A stretch of 64,000 nt of DNA from NCBI GenBank assembly GCA_029531795.1, contig JAPEIS010000008.1, forward strand, positions 1,302,001-1,366,000, read 5' to 3'. The DNA comes from Sclerotinia nivalis. Lineage: Eukaryota > Ascomycota > Leotiomycetes > Helotiales > Sclerotiniaceae. This document shows positions 24,255 to 35,778 of this stretch, piece after piece. The notes under the pieces are model-generated. The model worked only from the letters and a program-made list of their open reading frames with translations. It was not told where the DNA came from and searched no databases. The position numbers and the translations under genes are program-made. Each line of letters begins with the position of its first letter. Position 1 is the stretch's first letter.

Positions 24255-25749
24255 ATGATACTTGCCGAGAGTACTACATTACCATGTGGTTTAAGCCTGC
24301 CAAACCGTCTTTGCAAGGTATGAAATCTTCATACATTTTATAATTTTTCTTCCTCATGCTAACACAAATCTCAAGGGTGCAATGGCTGAAAGCATGTCGA
24401 CCACTCACGTCCCTGATGAGTCGTTTTTGAAGGCGTATGGCGCCTGGGCTGATGGTGGTTGGGGAATGATAATAACAGGTACGTATTCCATACCACATTT
24501 CCTCGTAAACCTCGAAGCATAAGAGAAATTATCTAATGATGATAAACTCTAATGTCTCAAAGGACTTCTTCACCCATTACTTTTCCACACTTCTAACACA
24601 AAACACAGGAAACGTCCAAGTATCCTCCAGATACTTGGGAAGCAACAAAGACGTAGCCCACAACTCCAACCCCACAGAAGCCACCAAAGCCATCTGGAAA
24701 TCCTGGGCCGCAACATGTCAACGTTCTGGTACACCAACCATAGTTCAAATATGTCACCCCGGTCGTCAATCGCCTCTTATGGCTGGAGACCGCGGCTTTT
24801 TTGACAAAACTGTCGCTCCTTCTGCCGTCCCATTAAAATTGGGAAAAAGTCTCATCGAAAGAGCTGCTTCTAAATTGATATTCGGCACACCACGTGAACT
24901 GACGACTAATGATATTTCTGGACCTGGTGGTATCATTGATGAGTTTGTGGCGGGTGCAAAACAATGTTACGAGGCAGGGTTTAAAGGGGTGGAGGTACAT
25001 GGCGCGTGAGTTTTCCATTCTAGTGTCATGGTTTCAATTATTAATTCTCCTAAAAATATAGTCATGGCTATTTATTAGCACAATTCCTCTCTCCATCTTC
25101 CAATCTTCGCACTGACGAGTTTGGAGGCACAGCTAGAAAAAGAGCTGAGATTGTGGTACGCATTATCAACGCAATCAGAAAGCAAACGAGCAAGGAATTC
25201 TGTATCGGAATCAAGATGAATAGTGTCGATGCATCCTCCAATGAGTCTTTGACCGATAGCATGGAGCAAATCCGATACGTAGTAGAAGCCGGAATTGATT
25301 TCATCGAGATCTCAGGTGGCACCTACGAGAACCCTCGGATGATGGAGGGAGACTCGCCTGGCAAAAAATCCTCCTCAACCTCTTCCCGCGAGAGTTTCTT
25401 CCTCGAATTCGCCAAAAGCGTGCGTGAACAATTCCCTTCCGCGGTCCTCATGGTCACCGGTGGCTTCCGCACTAGAATCGGCATGGAAGAGGCGTTACAG
25501 TCAGGAGCGTGTGATCTCGTCGGGATCGCTAGACCCGCTGCTATACTCCCCAAATTGCCAAAGGAAATTATCCTTAACAAGGACATACCTGATGAAGAAG
25601 CACGCGTTGCTCTTGCACCACTCTCCATACCATTTTTAATTCGACATTCACCTGTTAAACAAGTCGGTGCTGGTTTCCAAAGCACGTATTTTTCATCCCA
25701 AATTCAGCGGCTGTCAAAGGGGTTGACGCCTACCGATATCAGAGTATAG
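24255..25749 (+). CDS. Old yellow enzyme-type NADH:flavin oxidoreductase
   Basis: Four exons (24255-24317, 24376-24478, 24609-25005, 25062-25749) give 416 residues in frame. The N-terminus reads LPCGLSLPNRLCKGAMAE, the FMN-binding start of the TIM barrel. HPGRQ and 'GVEVHGAHGYLLAQFLSP', then R-T-D-E-F-G-G, are the OYE core; the HGAH pair supplies the substrate-binding histidines. Near the C-terminus 'MVTGGFRTRIGMEEAL' binds the FMN phosphate and 'CDLVGIARP' closes the barrel. The enzyme probably reduces activated C=C bonds (enones, oxylipin-like or xenobiotic compounds) with NAD(P)H; the real substrate is unknown. No signal peptide, so cytosolic. Introns are 58, 130 and 56 nt. It converges with the RGAE gene, stops 107 bp apart. 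Confidence 0.92.
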
Positions 25750-25856
25750 ATAGGGGTGATGTACATGTATATATAGAATTCCCACTTCCAAATATTAATT
25801 ATCTTTTTATTCCCTCACAGCATTCCTTTTTGCATTATAGCAAACCCGTCACAAAC

Positions 25857-26830
25857 CTAAGCACAACTTCCCGCAATGCTACTCGTCGAGTTCTTTGAAT
25901 AAGCACTCAACGCACTACCTCCACACATCAAGCCCTTCATAAACGCAGCTGCTACTACATTTGCACCGGCAGGACTAGTATGCGTATGATCATTTGGATA
26001 GAATGAATCAACAGTAGTAACTCCAAGCGATTGGTAAATATTCGCAGTATATAGACCATGATCCACGAACGAAGCAAGGGAGCCGAGCGAGGTAGCGACG
26101 GATCTTCCGTAGCCGGTGAAACGGGGCGAGGAGTACCCGAAGGTGCCGGTTTCCCAGAGGTTGTTGGGGGTGGGAGAGGCGATGATTAAGTGTGCACCCT
26201 TTGCTGTGATGAGTTTTCTGTTGAGGGGACAGGTTGTTAGTTGGGGTTTTCGATAAGTGGGGGAGGGAAAGGTGGGGACTAAGGTGCTACGAACCCTGCT
26301 TGTAAGAGGTAGAAAACATATGTATACACGGTCTCCCCTGTGACAGGAGAAATACATGTTTCGGTACCACCTCCGAAACAATCGGTACGGAGGTTATCAG
26401 TCGTGCTTAGAGATCCTCCATCGTTATGACCAAATTCACTGCGATATTTATTAATACATATACCTCCATGATAAGATACTGTACACATACAAAAGAACAT
26501 AATCGCCGGCAACAACCGAGTTAGCCAACGCAGTAAATCTCCCCTCGTTATAATACGAGCGAGCGGATCGTCCGGCCATAGCATCATTCACAACCTTGAG
26601 ACCCGTGAAACTGTACTTGAGATATTCGCCGAAACCTATGCGTAAACCATGTTAGCTGATATTGTCCAGCCAGATGTATGATATTTGGGACGGAGAATAT
26701 AGTACGAACCCTGAGTGCCGCTTCCACCACCACCAAGCGCCATGGTGGAATCACCAGCCAGGTACAAAGTCGGAGCCGCGCATACCTGGGCCGCGATCGA
26801 GGAAAGAAGAAGTGTGATGGATGTCTTCAT
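25857..26830 (-). CDS. Rhamnogalacturonan acetylesterase (CE12, SGNH hydrolase)
   Basis: Four exons (26830-26710, 26635-26491, 26438-26295, 26217-25857) encode 256 residues, the usual family length. The start at 26830 is preferred because [19 protein letters not shown] is a clean signal peptide; an ATG 21 bp upstream would only lengthen it. SGNH blocks are present: G-D-S-T-M (nucleophile Ser28), F-G-H-N-D-G-G (block III) and D-H-T-H-T-S-P-A-G (catalytic Asp/His). The enzyme removes acetyl groups from the RG-I backbone of pectin outside the cell and so helps rhamnogalacturonases. Four Cys near the middle and end could form disulfides. Introns are 74, 52 and 77 nt; the first and third share the uncommon donor GTTCGT. 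Confidence 0.93.
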
Positions 26831-26918
26831 GATGATGATTGTCGATGCCAAGAAGTCTCGCAGAATTAACAGATGGTGTTTGGGCCAGAATTCTTGATAC
26901 TTGGGTAGATCTTCTACT

Positions 26919-26927
26919 CTTTATATA
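26919..26927 (-). promoter_or_regulatory. TATA box of the RGAE gene
   Basis: On the minus strand TATATAAAG lies about 90 bp upstream of the preferred ATG at 26830. Spacing matches a core promoter; pectinolytic genes of fungi are commonly inducible. Confidence 0.5.
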
Positions 26928-28887
26928 TGTTTCCCAAGCACGACTTGTGCTGGACATATGGACATGGAGAAATAACTCTGCATGCACCATCTCGGTGTTT
27001 TTCCATCTTTCACCCCTCAACACCGTGGAATTGCTCGGCGCCGAGTTCCAGCTGTCAATTAATCTAACAAACTTATTTTTTCCCAGTCCTAGAAGTCAGC
27101 ATATGTCTACATGTAGAAACATGTCCTTTATCTTGGCTATCCATCGACCCAAATGCCAAGGTGAAACTTCATCTTGCATATTAAGGTTATTCTACACCGA
27201 TGCGGAGCAAACAAAAAATACCACCAGTCGCAAAACTTAACGGTCGGTAGATCTTCGCTCGGGTTACACATCTGCGGTGCACCCCAGATTATTGTGGGAC
27301 GATTCAGGGACATCTCTGCGCGGGTTTCCCCTCATACACAGCATTTTGGATGGGAAAATGTTTGTTGCAGCTGTTCGTGGATCCACCAATGATGTCTAAC
27401 CGTTTTTAATAAGTCGCCGGTTGAATTGATCTTGGCAAGGGCTTGGTGACCACGAGATTGGGGGATCTTCGGATTTGGGTTTGAACTTGCACGAGTGGGG
27501 TTTATTTGGCGATGATATTGTAATGGTTCATGAAAGCTATTTGTGCGCTTGGGGAAAAATTATCCGTGACGGATTATGGTGGAAAGAAGGGTGTGAAGTT
27601 GGGGGTTTTTTTGGCACCGAACGAGGAATGTACTGCTAGAGAGACACATATATGCCACTTATGGCTATTTATCTTATCACGATAATAAAAACGTGTTTAC
27701 CCTGCAGAAGAACTAGCTGAATAAAAGAAGTGTTGTGGAGAACATGAAAGCGGAGCTAGAGATGATTATTGTGATTTATGTCATACATCGGCCACTGGGC
27801 TACGTTTGGGAAAATTCCATCTAATGTGACCTTGAGTGTACAAGTACCACGCTCCAACTCGCATTCCTAATCCCCTCGATTAGCGTCTGATCTTTCAGAT
27901 TGGGCAATAAGGATCTTTTAATAAGAGGTTCTTTCTCTGTTCGATCAAAAATCTTGATTCCAACCGAGCATTGCTCATTTAACGCGAGAAGAATGATTGA
28001 GTGCACAACCGTGCCAACGAATTTTTTGTACTTTTTAGAGGCTATGGAGATTTGAAGTTTGTATTGAAAGATGGAATTTAAGGACACTTTATCTTGTCAA
28101 AATCGACATCCTGATCCCAGTCTTAAAGACGTATGCTTTTCAGGAGGCTGAGTTGCGTCCCAGAAGCTTTCCAGCAGTGGGCCCGCACAACTCACTGGTA
28201 ATGTGATTGGTGGCGCAGGTTTTGGACACTCGACGAGAGGCGGAAAAGGATCTAACGAGATTCTAGCTGAACTCAACGGTGCTTTCTGTGGCTGTTGATG
28301 GTTAGCATCACGGTCAAAAAGAGGAAGTTCTTGTCTTCTGCTGAATCCTCCAACCGAGTATTTGGGATGGATTGATATAAACCATACCATGTAATTCAGA
28401 AAGTCTGAGTATTCCTCTGTTGATTACATGGTTTTCTTGGGGCTTTTGTGTTCTACTTGCTGGATTCACCGAGGTCCATGAGAGGCATTCTTTAATGCAT
28501 CTGGAGAATTCGGATTTTCTCAGTGCTATCTTCGCACCGTGTTATGATGCAAGCAATCAAGACCACCGCCCTGGCAGAAATGCTAGAAACTTCATGAAGG
28601 GCGATTTCATCAAAGCTCAATCTCTATTCGTATGATCGAAGAATACATATGCTAATGCATATATAGTAATCCGGAATGAGCTTGGAAAGAGGGCTGCCTG
28701 TTTTAGCAAGATTACGATCTTCCATTTCACTTTTGAGTGGCAATGACACTTTTAAAATTGCTTTCCAGTATTGATCTCGCCTATTTCTCAGATATAATCC
28801 AAAATACCGCACATCTCCTCGTCAAATGGTGGTATGACAAAACGACACTCTAGCTTAACGGTTAGACGCGACAATTCGAGGTTCGGA

Positions 28888-28937
28888 GTGGTATCTTTGT
28901 GGGGAGCATTCGATCCCTTCGGAGTCAGGGATACCAC
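28888..28937. repeat. Inverted repeat (8-bp perfect arms)
   Basis: GTGGTATC at 28888-28895 pairs with GATACCAC at 28930-28937 around a 34-nt loop. Confidence 0.6.
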
Positions 28938-29869
28938 GAATATGGTCAACAAAGATGTAGGGCCCCCAGATACTGGGGCTTGAACTTTTGCTGTTTTTTA
29001 TTTTATTCTATTACTCCTTTCCCATTGCTTGGTTTATAGTTTAGAACTTTATGGCATTTGACGCTATGTTAATGCAGAAAATTGACTTCTATAATTCAAA
29101 TCCAATTAAACCCCGGAGAGGTAGGAAAAGTGATACAATTGGCTTAAAGATTGGCGATGTAGAACTTGTTCCACTGACATCTCGCAAATAATTGGATTTT
29201 TTTTTTTTGGTTGAAAGCGGTTGAAAGCCACGACATAGTGAAGTTGATTGCCCCGGCAGATATAGGAGGATAAAGCTTGAAATTCTCAAGTGATATGGAC
29301 TTTTGAAGCCGCCAAGCTATCTTTGCTGGATGGCATATCCCCAAGATCTCTAATCCATTCTTGAAAAACGATCATTTTTGCGGTGAGCTTAATGTGATGA
29401 GATGGTTGATATAACCATTGTGTTCGCACAATGTACCGAGTAAAGTATGTAGAGAATAACGCCAATCACTTGACCAGCCCGAGTAGTATTCAAGGAAATC
29501 TCTTCCTCTGACTCGATCCATACGCTTCAAAAGATTCGTGCTACCCTTCCAGGGGTAGGCTCTAGCTCATTTGACTTTCCAAATCTGGTTCACTCCCTGG
29601 ATCTTTCTCTGAAGCACGAAAGAAAGCATTTTATTTATACTTTATAATCAAGATTCGAAACTTCATTGCGAATCAGATGGGCGAGTTGATCAAAAGCCTC
29701 CGACGTTTACAAAATAGAAATTACCGGATAGAAAAACTGTCTGCATCAAACAAGACCGGAATCCAAATGCATGAGTAAACACGACGGAAATGGATACAAA
29801 ATGATAAAGTTGAAGTTGCGCATTTTATTCTAATCTAGGTTGAATCGGAGTGGTTATATAGACCCTTTT

Positions 29870-29919
29870 GGAGTCACGTTACCCGCCTCCTTTTTGGTAC
29901 GGTAACTGCATGTGACTCC
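29870..29919. repeat. Inverted repeat with paired TGACTC motifs
   Basis: GGAGTCAC followed by GTTACC on the left faces GGTAAC and GTGACTCC on the right, about 20 nt between the inner arms. TGACTC is the core of the Gcn4/CpcA-type bZIP site, here in opposed orientation. No gene starts nearby, so a regulatory role is uncertain. Confidence 0.5.
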
Positions 29920-30802
29920 TCGAAGATCCATGAACTTTCGATAGAGGTATTGCTCAGTGAGAGGTGTGTAAGAAGAGGTCAAACGATCAGTACTTGAAAA
30001 AGTGTTCTGTGCGTAACTAGATGTTTAGATAAACTTTCTTCGTTGAATCGTCTCCACGGGTATAAAATTGATGATCAAAAATTACTCGACAGGAAAGAAT
30101 TCAAAAGATTATAATTGAAGAAAACCTGTAAATTAGTAGTTTTGATTTAAGATATCTTTAGCTTAATAATATCGTTAACAGAAGACGAGAAGAGTTACTT
30201 AATCAATGCGGTATTATTATTGAAATGATTTCTATTCGATTGATGCTATTTCTGTTCAAAGTAATCACTTTTGGCTTAGTCATCATGGACAATCTCATAT
30301 TTCCAATTCTGCAAATCTGTCTTTCCTTATGCTCAATCCATTAATGATATTATCTTAAACACATTTTTCCTTGTAAACATTTCCACCAGGAAATCTTTCC
30401 AATGAATATGTATGCGTTAGACTTCATTAGACTTTGCGGATTTCACCTCAGTGTTGGTATCACATTCCGCTTCCTAGATACGTTTGCGGATGGCCGCAAA
30501 CAAAAAATACACCGATAGCGATGAATACTCCCACTTTACTGTACATTTCTAGAGAAGTTTTTGGCAAGCACTTATTCGAAGTCGGATTAACCCTCCAAGT
30601 AGGATGGTTTCGTTACGCGCGCACTTCCAGCGTGCGATGGACGGCCCACTCGGGTGTTGGTTGATCCCACGATAGTGCTTTCCACATAGCCACCTTATAC
30701 AACTTACTACTGCCCTTCAAGATCCATGAAGTATATACACTTTCCCGGCCATATTTAACTGCCAAATCATTGTGCTTTTTTGATCTGCATATATTCTCAA
30801 GA

Positions 30803-31687
30803 ATGAGTATCTTTAACCAGTCGACAGAGACTTCCGTCGTGAAGCACGTCCCAGCAATGCGGAATATGCGTCGCATCATTGCATCTCGATATCTTCGGTC
30901 TATCAAAAGCTGTCCACATAGCATTTTCCGCAGTACATCTTTGTCAAAATTGACTTCTTTCGCGCTATTTAGCAATCTACCATTTGAACTCCGCGCTGAA
31001 GTCTGGGCGTTTGCTCTCCTAGAGCCTCATATAATAGAGCTCGAACTTCCACCTTTCATGGATACAGTAACAATTCCGCAGCCTTCTTTGCCGCAATGGG
31101 GTTTTCGAATCAAGACACCGCACCCTCTTCTCTCAGCTTGCATAGAATCCAGGGCCGAGATCTTAAAGCGGTATCGATTGTCTGAACATTCGAGACATAA
31201 TTCATCTCCTATTAATTTTGCCTTCAATTCATTGTTCCTCAAGAATCTCGACTTTGGTTTCGGTCGAGGCTATTGGCCGCCAACCACGAATACTCTCAGC
31301 AGTGGTGTGCATTTTGTGCCTTTACTGGGCATTTTTGATTGCGTAGAAAGTTTAGTGATTTCTCGAGAATCAATTTTGGGCGCAGAATGCGAAGCAGAAA
31401 ACATTATCCGCCATTGGTTTCCAAACCTTTGTTTACTTATCGTTACTGTCGGTTTTTGTGGTGAGGATGAATCCTCTTTGAACCACTATTCTCAACTTGT
31501 ACTACATCCAGAAGATGATCGCCACATTTCAGTCCTGAGTTCAACACCACCGACTTGTCATTGGGACGCAATATATGCTTCAGGGATAAAGGTAAATATG
31601 CAGCGACGATTTGCAAGACAGGAAAGAATTCACAGAAATTATATTGCGCCGATTGTAAAGGTCGTGAGCGCCAGTGAACGCCAGTGA
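30803..31687 (+). CDS. 2EXR-domain protein
   Basis: A single-exon gene for 294 residues from the ATG at 30803. The region 'LFSNLPFELRAEVWAFAL' near residue 59, then E-P-H-I-I-E and later PHPLLSACIESRAE, matches the fungal 2EXR domain (F-x-x-LP-x-E-L-R-x-x-I/V-W, then P-x-L-L-x-x-C-x-E-S-R). The start could also be the later ATG of MRNMRR; the N-terminal ~40 residues are basic and not conserved in the family. The function of 2EXR proteins is unknown; they form large families in Pezizomycotina. No signal peptide. Stands alone between two gene-poor stretches. Confidence 0.75.
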   Translation: MSIFNQSTETSVVKHVPAMRNMRRIIASRYLRSIKSCPHSIFRSTSLSKLTSFALFSNLPFELRAEVWAFALLEPHIIELELPPFMDTVTIPQPSLPQWGFRIKTPHPLLSACIESRAEILKRYRLSEHSRHNSSPINFAFNSLFLKNLDFGFGRGYWPPTTNTLSSGVHFVPLLGIFDCVESLVISRESILGAECEAENIIRHWFPNLCLLIVTVGFCGEDESSLNHYSQLVLHPEDDRHISVLSSTPPTCHWDAIYASGIKVNMQRRFARQERIHRNYIAPIVKVVSASERQ

Positions 31688-32704
31688 ATGCTATGGTGGA
31701 ATGTAGGAGTGCTTGATCTGGCTGCTACAATCATCAATAGCACCGTGCTGCGCAAAACCGATACAAGCGTAATTTCAGCGTCCTTTTCGGATGATCAACT
31801 CAAGTATTCACGAAAGAAACAGGTTGCGATGTTCGGAATAGCCATATTGAGAAAGAATTAATGTCGACTCTAGCGATTTGTAAGGTGACACAAGCCCTGG
31901 GCGCCTGTTTCGTTGCTCAAAGGGCAGTTTGAACTGGATATGTCTCAGAAAAGGGGATTCAATTGACAAGGATCGTGCATTAGCCACTTTATCTCAATTC
32001 TTATCCGTGCTATAACCAAACTGTCGGGTATCCCTACAGTCTCTGATAGGAGCATCAAACAGGAAGAGTGGTTACTCTGCAGAATAGCTTCGGGGATACC
32101 CTCGACTTGGACTCGCAAAAGCGGCTTAGGTGATCAAATCATGAATCATCATCTAATCTATCACTGCCCCTTCGAACTTTGCATGGGATCAGTTGAGCGA
32201 GGTTTGGCCGCTTCCTAAGCACCCCACTGGAAATGAATTTCTATAATACGCAAATCACAATACCTCGTCGCAAAATTCCGTTTACCTTTCTTATACAATG
32301 GACATTACCCAAGTGCCGTGTCTCGGATGATAATTCTAGCTTTTCTATCATCTCGTAAAGTCCATCCAAAAATTCGATGAATTGCTGCGCCCAGCGGTTC
32401 TGTGGTTCGAGCGTATTATGATTGGTTGACCCAACAAGATCTTGCCGCCGTGGAAACTACCTTGGTTCACACTCTTGCAGCGCCCCTACACTTGCTCAAG
32501 AATACCGGCACTTCTTCCTCTTTCGTTGTACTCGGTATTCTTCGATTGGTTCAATTAAGGTTATAGCAACTGTTGTTACAAAAGTATCGATACTTACGTA
32601 GCTCCCTTCATCCGCGGAAGCTAAGCCTTACGTCTACCTTCCTACATAACACTTCCTGTTGCACTGAAGATAACCTCGAACAAAAAGTTTCTAACTTCGT
32701 AGAC
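31688..32704. other. Intergenic, nothing recognisable
   Basis: Contains the upstream region of the next gene. An open frame precedes its ATG (from about 32573) but lacks a start codon. No other signal. Confidence 0.5.
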
Positions 32705-33517
32705 ATGGAAATTACCGAAAATCATCGTGCCCAACCGGCAGTCCAACAACGAATACCTCTTCTATCAGAAATCTATAGTCCACCTCCAACTCATGAACAT
32801 GGTCCTGACACCGCAAAACGCTATGAAGCTCTTGAAAATGAATCAGAATTTATCATAAGCCAAGAAAAAACACCACATCTTCCCACAGACTCAAATTCTT
32901 CAGAGCAGCCTCCACGACATCAGCGAGGAAATAGTACAAACCGCCTTGGCATATTCAGCAAAGTCTTCGCAACAACCGTTCCTCCTTCTCCAAAGTTTGA
33001 AACTACTTCTATCACTATCCTCTTATTACCTCAAGCGGGTACACGACCCCTTCTTCTCACTCTTCGTACAATTGATATTCGACTCGAGGGACATAAAGAC
33101 AACCACCTCTCGCACATCCCCGATATGCGCTCATTTTGGGGCGATGGTGATGCTTGGCACGCTCGAATACAAAAATATTCTTCCCTAGCCATGGTCAAAA
33201 ATTCCGCAGATCACGCTTTAACAGGGACATACATGTTATTATACACGCCGGAAGGGAACGGATTACCTCTAAACGAGAGATGGACTACAGGAGTTAGTGG
33301 AGATGCATGTATAGTGAAGATGGGCAAGAATATTTGGGGAAAGGGAGGAGCGGCTGCGTATGAGGATATTGATAAGGAGTTTTTGGATAGTGGGTTGTAT
33401 AAAAAGATGTTGATGGGACTGTTTGATAGCCATTCGAAGAGTTCGAAGTCCTCGAAGGGTTCGAAGTCGGGTGCTGCTAAACGGGACAAGGAGAGTATTG
33501 ATAAGGAGACTTCGTGA
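32705..33517 (+). CDS. Uncharacterised protein with Ser/Lys-rich tail
   Basis: A single-exon gene for 270 residues from MEITENHR. The first ~90 residues are polar and probably disordered. A compact block follows (about 93-235): beta-rich 'TTSITILLLPQAGTRPLLL', then 'DMRSFWGDGDAWHARI' and 'GTYMLLYTPEGNGLP'. The end is a Ser/Lys run (HSKSSKSSKGSKSG) with a low-complexity basic character. I do not recognise a family. Composition, length and codon use look like a real fungal gene. No signal peptide or membrane segment. An upstream extension without ATG is open to about 32573. Confidence 0.6.
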   Translation: MEITENHRAQPAVQQRIPLLSEIYSPPPTHEHGPDTAKRYEALENESEFIISQEKTPHLPTDSNSSEQPPRHQRGNSTNRLGIFSKVFATTVPPSPKFETTSITILLLPQAGTRPLLLTLRTIDIRLEGHKDNHLSHIPDMRSFWGDGDAWHARIQKYSSLAMVKNSADHALTGTYMLLYTPEGNGLPLNERWTTGVSGDACIVKMGKNIWGKGGAAAYEDIDKEFLDSGLYKKMLMGLFDSHSKSSKSSKGSKSGAAKRDKESIDKETS

Positions 33518-34007
33518 GGCGCAAGCGCTTATACATTTCTTTAGCTGTTCTTTGTGGTTTACTCAAGTGCGTAGTGGCTGGATGTTCTGCGCTCTTTTCG
33601 GGTTTGCGGAGTTCAAATTATTGGTGGGATAGGCTTTGGAATGGCGTTTTGAGGTACGTGCGGCATGTTGGAACTTTTGATAGCGACACAGAGATATAAT
33701 GACATTAAGAAATAACGCAATTTCCTAAACTGGAACCTGTGAAAATAAGGACTGCAAAAGTTATGGAGATGCTTGTATTGCTTCATCGTGGCACGTAGAG
33801 TACAAGTAAGCCTAGACTCGGCATAGGTATTCATACGCTAATGGGACTAATTGACCTTGAATGCTAGCTTTCGGTGGGCCCCTCTCTTCTCACTACTGAG
33901 GCACTAATGGCTCACGATGAGCCGTCAAAAATGAAGCATGTCGGTCAACTCTTGGCAAACAACATCTACGCATGAGATTTCCAGGACGTACAATTCCATA
34001 CCACAAC
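33518..34007. other. Convergent spacer
   Basis: 3' ends of the uncharacterised gene and the DJ-1/PfpI gene. No coding signal. Confidence 0.5.
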
Positions 34008-34973
34008 TCAATTATTTACATTCTCCCTGACCAAATCAACAATCCTATGCGCCAATAATTGCACATCTCCAGGCCAACTCGCGCTCATATAATTATACTT
34101 CTCATCTTCCACCACGAATCTGGTTCTCATTAGCTTGTCTCCATAAATTTCACAGACTACTAGTAAATAGAGAAACCCACGGATTCAATAGCAAATAATA
34201 TTTCCACTGCCTCTCAGGATCATCCAACCTCTTCCTAACCGACGCCTCCACATTCTCACTTCCCGCTCCGTACGTTTTATAATAATCACCCAACGCCCAT
34301 CTCGTACTCCAATACGCCATTCCCTCAAACATGCCCGGTAATGCCGTTGTATCACAATCATGAATGATGCTTTTCTTTTCCTCTCCATCTTTTCCCTCCA
34401 TCATAGTCTCACTTAATACCATAACCCCATGACAAACAGCCCCTACGCATTTCTTCCCGGGCTTCTTTACATCCTTCCAATACCCAACGAGATGTTTATG
34501 CATAACATCCGAATCAATTAATTGTCTCACACCTTTCTCATGGCCACCAGGGAGAAACACGAGATCATAAGGCTCGAGGGAAAACGAATCCGAAGACCAA
34601 GAAAGAGGCGATGTAAATTCGCTCGTTTGGGACATTTGTTTGTAGAGAGAAACGGTAGCTTGTGTAGCACCGAGTAATTTCTGTGTGATTCCCTCGAGCA
34701 TTTTGATATCGCACGCAGGGCGCGCACCGGTTTCGGTCGCGAAATGGACGCTGAAACCGGCGGCCTTGAAGGTGTGATATGGGACTGCGGTTTCTGGGTT
34801 TGAGGAGATTAGTAAAATGGGCTTTCAATTTCGCGGTTAGGAAAAGAGATTAAATGGCAAATGGCTCATTGTTTTTTGGAAATTTTATGGGTATCGATGC
34901 TGGAAAAGGGTTACCTACCTGTAGGATCATGACCGTAATCCGACATGGGAATCAAGACTTTTGGAACCGACAT
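34008..34973 (-). CDS. DJ-1/PfpI-family protein (type 1 glutamine amidotransferase-like)
   Basis: Three exons (34973-34919, 34793-34181, 34119-34008) encode 259 residues. It starts MSVPKVLIPMSDYGHDPTET, the family's first strand and loop. The nucleophile elbow is 'CVGAVCHGVMVLSET' (A-x-C-H-G), and 'YDLVFLPGGHEKGVRQL' precedes it as in fungal DJ-1/ThiJ proteins. The C-terminus reads P-F-V-V-E-D...SASWPGDVQLLA, which is only obtained by removing the 61-nt intron 34180-34120; without it the frame stops early. Relatives act as glyoxalase III/deglycase-like or unknown-function proteins. No signal peptide, so cytosolic. The first intron is 125 nt with a branch TTACTAATC. Confidence 0.88.
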
Positions 34974-35778
34974 CCTTGAGGCTATACGAGTATGATGAGA
35001 ATTATATTAATGAGCAAGCGATAACTTCTTTCTATTCGATAGAAGAAGACTTCTTATACTCTGTACGACACCGATTTTCAAAATATATTTGATAGATAAA
35101 ACCGGAATTATTTATCACCAACGGTTGCACCAACTTTTTTCAAAATCGTGATATCTTTTCACAGAATACAAATGCGGGATCGAAAATTGGCTAGTTATCA
35201 AATCAATCAATCAATCAGAGGATGAGGGAGAAGATATTCATATACTCAATCAATATAATCAGCTGCGATTGGATTAGGCGTAACATCAATAAGGAATGCT
35301 GAGCCGAGGCATTGCAGGGTTAGTTGAAATGGTGCCCTTAGAAGTAAATGAAATTCTTACCCTAACAGTTGCAATATTTGATTATTGATTGATTATTGAT
35401 TCATTTGGGATGTATTCGGGATTTCCGGATTTCTGTGCTGAATTCTGAAGAGGTCTTTAGACTCTACGCTTGTTTCATCCCGAAATATGGTCGTTATCGG
35501 ATTTTGCTCTGCGCGAGATCTCATCCGCCTCTCCCTTATATATAATTCGTCTGAATTCTTCACATATCTGATTCCAACATCTGCTTTGATGATGGGGGCT
35601 CATTGTGCCAAATGAGGTGAGTAAATAAAGTTTTATCGTATATTGTGAAGACTAGCAATTTATGTAGAAATTGTGAGGAAGCGGTGGTGTCTTCAAGCTC
35701 TCAATCACATTATTTAGAATATACAGTGTCATAAAAACAGACCACCAGAGTTCTTGTTACATGTTATCTAAATATACA
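34974..35778. other. Intergenic with AATC microsatellite
   Basis: Upstream region of the DJ-1 gene and downstream of the Zn2Cys6 gene. An AATC repeat lies at 35200-35217 and ATTGATTG runs at about 35380-35400. No gene. Confidence 0.5.
35200..35217. repeat. (AATC)4 microsatellite
   Basis: Four consecutive AATC units ending in AG, in a gene-free stretch. Confidence 0.8.

Larger units (their letters stand above)
26928..30802. other. Long gene-poor stretch (3.9 kb)
   Basis: No gene supported. Two minus frames at 27821-28087 and 28097-28390 have mildly protein-like composition (the second Pro-rich) but no recognised domain. A box-A/box-B-like pair with a hairpin lies at 28851-28937, an inverted repeat with TGACTC motifs at 29870-29919, and a short duplication of the downstream 2EXR coding sequence near 30088. 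The last few hundred bases should be the 2EXR promoter. Confidence 0.4.
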
